Shown piece by piece: positions 57,931-64,000 of a stretch of DNA of 64,000 nt. The DNA is taken from the NCBI GenBank assembly GCA_017936385.1, contig JAGBFQ010000020.1, forward strand, positions 115,354 through 179,353. Reading direction: 5' to 3'. The position numbers and the translations under genes were made by a program. The notes below the pieces were generated by a model. That model had not been told where the DNA came from. It ran no database searches and worked only from the letters and a program-made list of their open reading frames with translations. This DNA comes from Rikenellaceae bacterium. Its GTDB lineage: Bacteria > Bacteroidota > Bacteroidia > Bacteroidales > Rikenellaceae. The number at the start of each line of letters is the position of its first letter. Positions within the stretch are counted from its first letter, which is position 1.

Positions 57931-58149
57931 ATGGAGCAGACAACACTTTCAAAATATGTAAAGGCGATGCGTAAGCAGTATAATCTTACGCAGGTGGAGC
58001 TTTCCGAGAAGTCGGGGGTGGGCTTGCGTCTTGTTCGTGAATTAGAGCAGGGCAAACAGACTTTACGCCTTGATAAGGTGAACCAAATATTGAATCTCTT
58101 TGGTAGCGAAGTGGGCGTTGTGCCAATAACTAAATCCGTTGAGCGATGA
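57931..58149 (+). CDS. HipB-like (y4mF-type) HTH antitoxin/regulator
   Basis: 72 residues, XRE-type helix-turn-helix: AMRKQYNLTQVELSEKSGVGLRLVRELEQG (in parts, about 11-42), then TLRLDKVNQILNLFGSEVGV, the family pattern of y4mF/HipB antitoxins paired with HipA kinases. Its stop TGA overlaps an ATG (ATGA at 58146-58149), as in intact hipBA operons, but the following hipA frame ends after 8 codons. It probably still represses its own promoter. Confidence 0.85.
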   Translation: MEQTTLSKYVKAMRKQYNLTQVELSEKSGVGLRLVRELEQGKQTLRLDKVNQILNLFGSEVGVVPITKSVER

Positions 58150-58172
58150 AACAGGCTGTTGTGTTTTTGTAA
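58146..58172 (+). pseudogene. Remnant of the hipA start
   Basis: Eight codons (MKQAVVFL) then TAA. This resembles the first strand of HipA proteins and overlaps the antitoxin stop as hipA normally does. The 58173-58358 stretch has no further recognisable hipA sequence. Confidence 0.5.
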
Positions 58173-58358
58173 TGTCAGCTATAAAATATAAGTAATTTAC
58201 GGATAGGTTACTACGCAAATCTTGACAGAATAGCGAATAAGAAACTGTGGGTACAGGAATTTTAGTGCTATAAACACAAGATGATTATAAACGGAGAAAT
58301 TCTTTCACTTGGTTTATTTCAAATTCCTTTGTGTTATAATTATTTGAATAGTTAGCAT

Positions 58359-59240
58359 ATGGTGGAATATACAAGTAGTAGATTATGTTTCAAGGCTGAT
58401 TTGATAGAGCCTTTGAAAGATAATGATTCTTTTATTGTTCATACGCCAAATGGAATATTCAAGTTTACAAGAGCCGATTTCTATCGTGTCTTTCCAAATG
58501 TTATTGAAACCAAGAGCTATCAAGAGGGCAGATTGTATAGTTATAAATATCCGCCTAAACGAGCATTACCGTTTTTAATCTCTGGTCAAAAGCAAAGAGA
58601 TAATAACACGAACAAACAGACTCATAAAAATGTACACAAAACAAGTATTCCTCAACAAGATATTGTCGGAGACGATATTCGACAAAAGATAAAAGAGATT
58701 GGTATATTGTGGTGCAACTCTCCTTATAATCCTTCAATCGATAGTGAAGTACTCAAGAAATGGGAAAATCTAATCGAAGAATGGATTGCAGATGAAACGA
58801 TGCCTTTGATTATTCGGAAAGAAACAAGTAAACGAGGTCAGGCGTTTAACCATCCTTGTAGAAGAGAGATTATAGTCTCAGATAATACTGTAGCTATTTG
58901 GGTATTTAGCAATGTCCTAAAAGGCAAAGTATTTACATTAAGTGAGATAAAAGAACTGCTACGAAACAATGAATTACCAATGGTTTTTATGGCAACAAAA
59001 GAGATTAAGGCAAAAGCTAAATACACTAAGCCATTAGGCAGTTATGCTTTATCTAATTGGAAAGTATGTCATATCCAACCTGTAGGATTCAACACTAATG
59101 CTAGCATTGAAGATTTGGAAATGTCCGATATTGAAGACCATTTCAGGAAATATGTAAATCCTAACAATATGTTTTTACTTCCTAAAGAAATTGGTTATTT
59201 AGGAGAAATAGATGTGTTTATAAAGGAGCAGAAGCGATAA
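58359..59240 (+). CDS. Protein of unknown function inside the broken hipBA locus
   Basis: 293 residues, soluble, no signal. I recognise no family. Residues ~75-105 are a hydrophilic linker (QKQRDNNTNKQTHKN). The C-terminal third has WKVCHIQPVGF and later FRKYVNPNNMFLLPKEIGYLGE (in parts), loosely like HNH-type nucleases (a His followed ~45 residues later by an N-P-x-N stretch), but this is only suggestive. It occupies the place of the HipA kinase core and stops immediately before the HipA C-terminal fragment. Confidence 0.55.
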   Translation: MVEYTSSRLCFKADLIEPLKDNDSFIVHTPNGIFKFTRADFYRVFPNVIETKSYQEGRLYSYKYPPKRALPFLISGQKQRDNNTNKQTHKNVHKTSIPQQDIVGDDIRQKIKEIGILWCNSPYNPSIDSEVLKKWENLIEEWIADETMPLIIRKETSKRGQAFNHPCRREIIVSDNTVAIWVFSNVLKGKVFTLSEIKELLRNNELPMVFMATKEIKAKAKYTKPLGSYALSNWKVCHIQPVGFNTNASIEDLEMSDIEDHFRKYVNPNNMFLLPKEIGYLGEIDVFIKEQKR

Positions 59241-59531
59241 ATGATAAATACATATATCCATTACACACCTACTATTTATCCAATATATGACATACCAATT
59301 GAGGAATTGGCGTTGACCCTCAACGACAAGAAACGCAAAATCAAAAAGGCTGATTTTGTAACCTCAATGCAAGCATCGGGGTTGGAAGATAAGGTTATAG
59401 AAAATATCTTCAACAAATTTGCAAAGGCAAAAGAGAAATGGTTTGAGTTTATTGACCTATCTTTTTTGCCGGACGAAATGAAAGAGGCATTCAAGGCTAT
59501 CATTGCCGAAAAGTTGAGTCTGTTAGCATAA
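59241..59531 (+). pseudogene. C-terminal fragment of a HipA-like kinase
   Basis: 96 codons beginning one base after the previous stop. IYPIYDIPIEELALTLNDKKRKIKKADF (in parts) followed by ENIFNKFAKAKEKW and SFLPDEMKEAFKAII corresponds to the last ~90 residues of HipA toxins. The catalytic kinase motifs are absent, so it cannot phosphorylate a target. After it, 59532-59686 contains an 8-bp GAGTTGGG/CCCAACTC hairpin and no gene. Confidence 0.65.
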
Positions 59532-59686
59532 CAACGCAACACTAATTTATGCAGAGTTGGGAGTGAGCTGCCTTTGTCCCCAACTCGCAGGTATTGCCCT
59601 CCGAGTTAACTTTACAAAGGGACGAAAGCAGGCGAAGCGTACCGCAGACTTCTATCCTAAATTCACTATAGAACTCTTCACATTCA

Positions 59687-60880
59687 TCATATCTTCAGTT
59701 TAAGACCGATCTTCCCAAGCAGTGCCGTCAGTGCGACACAGAGAAGAGAGAAAAGCGCACATTTCAGAAGTCCCAGGCCTCCAGAAACCCATTGAGGTGT
59801 ATGAAGGCCGATAAATCCTCCTATGCTGTACAGAAGATAAGGCATCATATACACCGTCAAAGTTGCGGTTCCGGAAGGGCTCAACGGACGGAACCATCCT
59901 GTCCTGCCGTAAGCCTCGAGGATACGCAACAGAGTATATACAGCTATAGAGAGCGATGAGACGTAAAGGCACCAGGGAAGAGTGCCGATATTCTTGGATA
60001 TGATCCACCAATGATGCGATACGAATGCTGCCAGAGCCAGAATGACAGATGCTGCAAAAGCATAGCATATACGCGTTGTCCCCTTCCTGTCGGAGAACTT
60101 CTTTTCCGCCAATGACAGCAGGACGCCTCCCATCGCCATTATTGCTGAAGAAGCATTGCCCAGCCTGAGAGCTCCGGCCATATCACCTATGAATGTATGT
60201 CCATCGATGATGCTGCCACCTTCCCTCATCCCTGTCTGCAGCATATTGATAATCAGCAACATCAGCCACAGAGCCACAAGGATGGCCGGCTTTCTGCGGG
60301 CAAGCAGGTATGCGACGGCACAGAAGCAGTAAGCCCATCCTATGAGACCGAGAATCCCCCACCAGCCTGCACTGAAATATCCTCCGTCCGGAGTGCGGAA
60401 AGTAAAAGCAAGAAAAGCGAGTATCGCCACTCCTGAGGCCTGAAGCCATTTCTTTGCACGCATTCCTTCAGGATAGGTATTCCATATAAGGAAGAATCCG
60501 ACCACCATAAGCACGCGGTAAAGCCCCCGTCCATAACCGATCACAGAGTCGAATCCTCCTTCCGTATTTACGATGAATACTCCCATAAGGAGCAGAGCAA
60601 GGGTCCTGGAAAGGATGTGTGCAAGGGTGGATTCTCCCGAGAATCCTTTGGAAAAACGACGTTCCAGAGCGTAGGGGATGGACATTCCCATAGCAAACAG
60701 AAACATAGGGAACACCACATCAGACACCCCCATACCATCCTCGTATGTATCGAAATGCTCCAGGAAATGCGGCACACCATCCACACTCCAGAAATCATTG
60801 ACAAAGACCATCAGAAGCATAGTCAGCCCCCTCAGCATATCAATAGCCACATTACGCTTTGAGAAGAGAAGATTTTCCAT
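59687..60880 (-). CDS. DUF5009/acyltransferase-3-like membrane protein
   Basis: 397 residues from ATG 60880 (an earlier ATG at 60907 is possible). About 10-11 transmembrane helices; begins RNVAIDMLRGLTMLLMVFVNDFW, with SDVVFPMFLFAMGMSI and later HHWWIISKNIGTLPW, as in DUF5009/heparan-alpha-glucosaminide acetyltransferase-like proteins of Bacteroidetes. These are thought to carry acyl groups across the membrane to sugars. It faces away from the chitinase-like gene. Arg codons AGG/AGA are used often, unlike the genes before 54 kb. Confidence 0.8.
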   Translation of the reverse strand: MENLLFSKRNVAIDMLRGLTMLLMVFVNDFWSVDGVPHFLEHFDTYEDGMGVSDVVFPMFLFAMGMSIPYALERRFSKGFSGESTLAHILSRTLALLLMGVFIVNTEGGFDSVIGYGRGLYRVLMVVGFFLIWNTYPEGMRAKKWLQASGVAILAFLAFTFRTPDGGYFSAGWWGILGLIGWAYCFCAVAYLLARRKPAILVALWLMLLIINMLQTGMREGGSIIDGHTFIGDMAGALRLGNASSAIMAMGGVLLSLAEKKFSDRKGTTRICYAFAASVILALAAFVSHHWWIISKNIGTLPWCLYVSSLSIAVYTLLRILEAYGRTGWFRPLSPSGTATLTVYMMPYLLYSIGGFIGLHTPQWVSGGLGLLKCALFSLLCVALTALLGKIGLKLKI

Positions 60881-60934
60881 ATCAATATTTTTTGTAAATA
60901 TAGTCATTATCGCGTCTGCTCGTGATAAATTTCA

Positions 60935-60942
60935 TATATTTG
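60935..60942 (+). promoter_or_regulatory. -7 promoter box of the GH18 gene
   Basis: TATATTTG, 19 bases before ATG 60962. Confidence 0.65.
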
Positions 60943-60961
60943 TAAAGCAAACACTATGACT

Positions 60962-61999
60962 ATGAAAAAATACATCTTTACATTGATTGCAGTTCTGCTT
61001 ACGGCGGCAGGATGCACCCAGGAAGTCCAGGACGAGAGTGAAAAGGTGGTGGTAGCATACGTCACATCCTGGAGCACGGTGATGCCGGACCCGGACAGGG
61101 TGACACACATCAACTATGCATTCGGTCACGTATCGGATTCATTCGACGGAGTACGCATCGACAATGAAGACAGGCTCAGGAGCATAACCGCTCTCAGGGA
61201 CGACGCTCCTTCACTAAAAGTTCTCCTGTCGGTCGGAGGCTGGGGAAGCGGCAGATTCAGCGAGATGGCGGCGGATGATGCCTTCCGCAAGTCTTTCGCG
61301 GAAGATTGTGCAAGAGTGGTGAAGGAATTCGGACTTGACGGCATCGATATCGATTGGGAATATCCGACAAGCTCTGCAGCCGGCATATCCGCATCGCCTG
61401 AAGACAAGGACAATTTCACCCTTCTTATGCGCGACATCAGGGAAGCCATCGGCACGGAGAAGGCTCTTACGCTGGCCACCGTATGCTCCGCGCAGTACAT
61501 TGATTTTCCGTCGATTATGCCATACGTTGACTTTGTGAACATAATGTCATACGATATGGGTTGGGCGCCAAAGCACAACGCACCGCTTTATCGCTCAGAT
61601 GCTCAAGGGAATATATCTCCGATTGTCGGTGGTCATTGTGCCGACGAGGCAGTAAAGGCTCATCTTGCGGCGGGAGTTCCGGCCGGAAAGCTTGTAATGG
61701 GTATGCCTCTTTATGGAAGAGGAAACGAGGAGACCTACGGAGGAGGAGTTGACTACAATGAGCTCAAAGGACCGATGGAAGGTCATAGCGAAATCTGGGA
61801 CGACATCGCCAAGGTTCCTTATTATGCAGATCAGGACGGAACGCTTCATCTCGGTTTCGAGAATGTACGCTCAATCTCTGAGAAATGCAGATATATTATG
61901 GACAACGGCCTTCTGGGAGGAATGTACTGGGACTATGCCGGTGACAATGAGGCCGGAGACCTGACCCTCACCATCTCCAGACTTATACTTGGCAGATAA
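60962..61999 (+). CDS. GH18 family glycoside hydrolase lipoprotein
   Basis: 345 residues (ATG at 60956 would add two). Lipobox TAAGC near residue 18. The GH18 TIM-barrel motifs are intact: LSVGGWGSG (SxGG, about 86) and LDGIDIDWEYP with the D-x2-D-x-D-x-E catalytic pattern (about 127-137), VDFVNIMSYDMGW and GGMYWDYAGDN near the end. Could be a chitinase or, more likely for a gut species, an endo-acting enzyme on GlcNAc-containing glycans; specificity unproven. Envelope-anchored. Confidence 0.92.
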   Translation: MKKYIFTLIAVLLTAAGCTQEVQDESEKVVVAYVTSWSTVMPDPDRVTHINYAFGHVSDSFDGVRIDNEDRLRSITALRDDAPSLKVLLSVGGWGSGRFSEMAADDAFRKSFAEDCARVVKEFGLDGIDIDWEYPTSSAAGISASPEDKDNFTLLMRDIREAIGTEKALTLATVCSAQYIDFPSIMPYVDFVNIMSYDMGWAPKHNAPLYRSDAQGNISPIVGGHCADEAVKAHLAAGVPAGKLVMGMPLYGRGNEETYGGGVDYNELKGPMEGHSEIWDDIAKVPYYADQDGTLHLGFENVRSISEKCRYIMDNGLLGGMYWDYAGDNEAGDLTLTISRLILGR

Positions 62000-62007
62000 A
62001 TGGATCA

Positions 62008-63654
62008 TCAGATATTCCGTACCGCGGCTTCGAATTCATCTCTGGAGCCGCGGGCTTTGTTTTTGATCTTGGCCCTGTAATTATAGATGGTATTGACCGA
62101 ATAATGAAGTAGAGAGGCTATCTTGCTGGAATCGGTGATGCCAAGCTTTATCAGGGCGAATATGCGGAGCTCCGGAGTGAGGATATCCTCTCCTTTCGGG
62201 ATTATCGCAGCCCCATCGACCAGAAGTTCATTGAAACGCTCTACGAAATCAGGGAAAAGATTGATGAATGTCTCATCGAACATCTTGTAGAATTCGAGAA
62301 TGTCATCATCGATTGGAGGCATCTGTTCGATCTCTTCCACGAGAGCCTTCGTATTGCCCTGACGGATATATTTCAGAACGCGGTTGCTGTATTGACGCGT
62401 CTTGTTTATGTTTTCCGAGAGTATGCCGAGGAACAAGGCTATATATTCCTGCTTCACCTTATCCGCCTCCTGCATCTGTGCGTTCAAAGAGGTCAGACGG
62501 CTGTTTACAGCTATAAGGTCACGGTTGTGCCCGTCAATCTGAAGATAGGATTCCTGAAGCTTCTTACGCATCGAATCAAGAATCTGCTGACGCTTGAAGA
62601 TGAACATCAGCAGCAGAAGAAGGATGATCAGCAGCCCTACAGCTACCGCCATAACCCCCGCCATACGCCTTGTCTGGCGAGCGTGCTTGTCCTGATAGGC
62701 CCTCTCTATTTCCGGAAAGAACTTGGATATCTGCCAGGCTCTGAGCTTGCCGTTATAAGCCAGGGCATCTGTCATACAATGGTCTGCAACATATTTGAAC
62801 GCCCTGTCTATATCACCTCTTTCGAACAGGATGCGTGAGATCTCATTCAAAGAAGCATAGTCGTTTGTCGCGCACATCACATCAGCTATTGCCGAGCGTA
62901 TCAGCCACTCTTCCCTTTCAGGATTCTCCGGTTCTGTCCTGAATGTATGTGCATAGAAATATGCAGACCTCGCATAATCCGGTGTGTTCACTTCCGTGCA
63001 TTCTATCATCTTACCGGCATACTCCCTTGCTTTCAGGACATCTCTTGACGCCTCGGCCTCTTCCCTCTTCAGGTCATACCAATACAAGGTTCCCTCTTCT
63101 ATCATCTGAAGCACAAGTGTCCTGAAATGGTCTCTTTGGGCCTCTTTTTCAGCATAAAGCGCGTCAGAGGATGTATAGGCCATAGTCTCCCCATAGAAGC
63201 AATGAGAGGCACTGTAATATGCCCTGAGCATTCCCTCCGGTACGGATTCTGCCGAATATCCGCCAAGTATTTCGCTGGCTTCAAAGTGATAACCGGCCTT
63301 TGTATAGGCCTCTACGAGCATAAAATCAGTCTCTGCCTGCTTCAGGAGATCTCCTTCAGATATTGCAAGGGCACGGTTTGCCAGAAGAAAGTTCAGGGTC
63401 GAGTCAAAACTGTTGGGCTTGTATGCCAGAGCCAGACGTTTGTGGAGATTGTATATCTGCTCAGGATCGTTCTGCTCTGCCAGCACATCATTCAGCACAG
63501 CAATACGTTCCTTGAAATAGCCCTGATAGGTTTCCTTCATCTCAAGAGTCGCGTCCAGACGCTCCAGAAGCGGATCATCCTTGGTCTCATTGCAGGAATA
63601 TATGCCGAATGCCGCAAGAGTGCAGACAAAGAATATTGTAAGCAGATTCTTCAT
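62008..63654 (-). CDS. DUF6377-type membrane regulator with TPR-like region
   Basis: 548 residues. N-terminal signal/lipobox (YSC near residue 20), a helical TPR-like periplasmic part to about 325, one transmembrane helix (about 331-352), a coiled coil (about 353-400), then a C-terminal cytoplasmic region ending in a LuxR-like helix-turn-helix (LGITDSSKIASLLHYSVNTIYNYRAK, in parts, 505-530). This is the usual layout of Bacteroidetes one-component regulators of polysaccharide utilisation genes. It ends 8 bases from the convergent GH18 gene and may control the genes to its right. Confidence 0.85.
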   Translation of the reverse strand: MKNLLTIFFVCTLAAFGIYSCNETKDDPLLERLDATLEMKETYQGYFKERIAVLNDVLAEQNDPEQIYNLHKRLALAYKPNSFDSTLNFLLANRALAISEGDLLKQAETDFMLVEAYTKAGYHFEASEILGGYSAESVPEGMLRAYYSASHCFYGETMAYTSSDALYAEKEAQRDHFRTLVLQMIEEGTLYWYDLKREEAEASRDVLKAREYAGKMIECTEVNTPDYARSAYFYAHTFRTEPENPEREEWLIRSAIADVMCATNDYASLNEISRILFERGDIDRAFKYVADHCMTDALAYNGKLRAWQISKFFPEIERAYQDKHARQTRRMAGVMAVAVGLLIILLLLLMFIFKRQQILDSMRKKLQESYLQIDGHNRDLIAVNSRLTSLNAQMQEADKVKQEYIALFLGILSENINKTRQYSNRVLKYIRQGNTKALVEEIEQMPPIDDDILEFYKMFDETFINLFPDFVERFNELLVDGAAIIPKGEDILTPELRIFALIKLGITDSSKIASLLHYSVNTIYNYRAKIKNKARGSRDEFEAAVRNI

Positions 63655-63672
63655 AATATATCTTCAGATGAG

Positions 63673-63680
63673 CAAATATA
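63673..63680 (-). promoter_or_regulatory. -7 promoter box of the DUF6377 gene
   Basis: Minus strand reads TATATTTG, 18 bases before its ATG. Confidence 0.65.
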
Positions 63681-63718
63681 GTCAAAAGATTTCTCGTCAG
63701 GCTCGAAAAGACAAAAAA

Positions 63719-63747
63719 AAAGGCTGATGAACGGGTCACCAGCCTTT
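63719..63747 (-). terminator. Terminator of the gene at the right edge
   Basis: A 12-position stem (63719-63730 with 63736-63747, one A-C mismatch), followed on the minus strand by T8. Confidence 0.9.
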
Positions 63748-63765
63748 CGTATGAGAGGAAGAATA

Positions 63766-64000
63766 TTACTTCTTGCGGAAATCGATAGTACAGTTGAACT
63801 TGCTGTTGGAATCAAGAGGTGTACAATCTGTAACTGTCATTACGTATGTAGCACCGAGCTCGAGTGGATAACGTGTCTCCCAACCGGAGTCATCAGCCTT
63901 TCTGTCCTTACCGATAAGTTCTACGTTACCGTAAACCTCAAGCCATTTCTTAGCCTCATCTGTAAGGGTTACAGTACCCCACTCAGCACCCCAGCCTGCC
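63766..64000 (-). CDS. C-terminal end of an unknown protein
   Basis: 78 codons entering from the right edge and ending KFNCTIDFRKK then TAA. It reads as beta-rich sequence (WGTVTLTDEAKKWLEVYGNVEL, in parts; GATYVMTVTDCTPLDS). Codon choice is strongly biased, suggesting high expression. The style resembles the C-terminal domains of surface lipoproteins in polysaccharide loci, but the family cannot be named. The gene's start is outside the window. Confidence 0.7.
   Translation of the reverse strand, partial: AGWGAEWGTVTLTDEAKKWLEVYGNVELIGKDRKADDSGWETRYPLELGATYVMTVTDCTPLDSNSKFNCTIDFRKK

Noticed and set aside
58256..58340. Short inverted matches (AGGAATTT/AAATTCCT and CACAA/TTGTG) in the gap after the hipA remnant
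   Set aside because: The arms are in the wrong order to form one stem and are short; not a convincing insertion end.

Overview
The window looks like a gut Bacteroidales chromosome, most likely Rikenellaceae/Alistipes-like (inference from gene content). Its promoters follow the Bacteroidetes form: a TAnnTTTG box about 20-30 bases before most operon starts, with a TTTG box 19-20 bases further upstream in the clearest cases. SusCD-era gut traits are present: a GH92 mannosidase lipoprotein, UpxY-controlled capsule genes, a BtuB/BtuG B12 locus, GldH and a DUF6377 regulator.

Layout. 1-3.7 kb: MATE transporter end, PSP1 protein, gldH, trmB, a monooxygenase-like lipoprotein. 3.9-8.1 kb: two ~370-bp structured repeats and one solo module, around a GIN-domain lipoprotein and a GH92 enzyme. 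8.1-15.8 kb: uvrB, gtrA-like, SLC13 carrier, aspS, tadA, TPR protein. 15.9-23 kb: cobalamin riboswitch followed by two surface lipoproteins, btuG and a btuB interrupted by a stop codon. 23-33 kb: housekeeping genes (DUF2089/Yip1, TSCPD, pepP, patatin, FAD oxidoreductase, polyprenol-phosphate mannosyltransferase, pyrC, gdhA split by a frameshift). 33.4-54.1 kb: capsule/exopolysaccharide locus. 54.2-59.5 kb: small defence/remnant island (FRG protein, Mu-like fragment, AAA-TIR protein, broken hipBA). 59.7-64 kb: DUF5009 membrane protein, GH18 lipoprotein, DUF6377 regulator and an unknown gene end, with visibly different codon use.

The capsule locus begins with a 175-bp segment bounded by 19-bp inverted repeats. 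Its only recognisable -7 box points away from the operon, so the locus is probably phase-OFF in this assembly. Then come an UpxY antiterminator, two small proteins of an unrecognised domain family, and an initiating sugar transferase that carries the same domain at its N terminus. The rest supplies UDP-GlcA (ugd), UDP-ManNAc/ManNAcA (wecB, wecC), a dTDP-3-amino-3,6-dideoxyhexose (rfbA, rfbB, two FdtA-type cupins, an FdtB-type aminotransferase), a flippase, a polymerase, three glycosyltransferases, acetyltransferases and an ATP-grasp enzyme.

Most unusual features: (1) a repeat family whose hairpins covary while keeping GNRA loops and which supplies the -33 box of two downstream promoters; (2) the invertible capsule promoter; (3) the tandem/fused domain family next to UpxY; (4) a hipBA locus in which the kinase core is replaced by an unrelated ORF, beside an AAA-TIR protein. 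No tRNA, rRNA, CRISPR array, transposase or integrase gene was seen.
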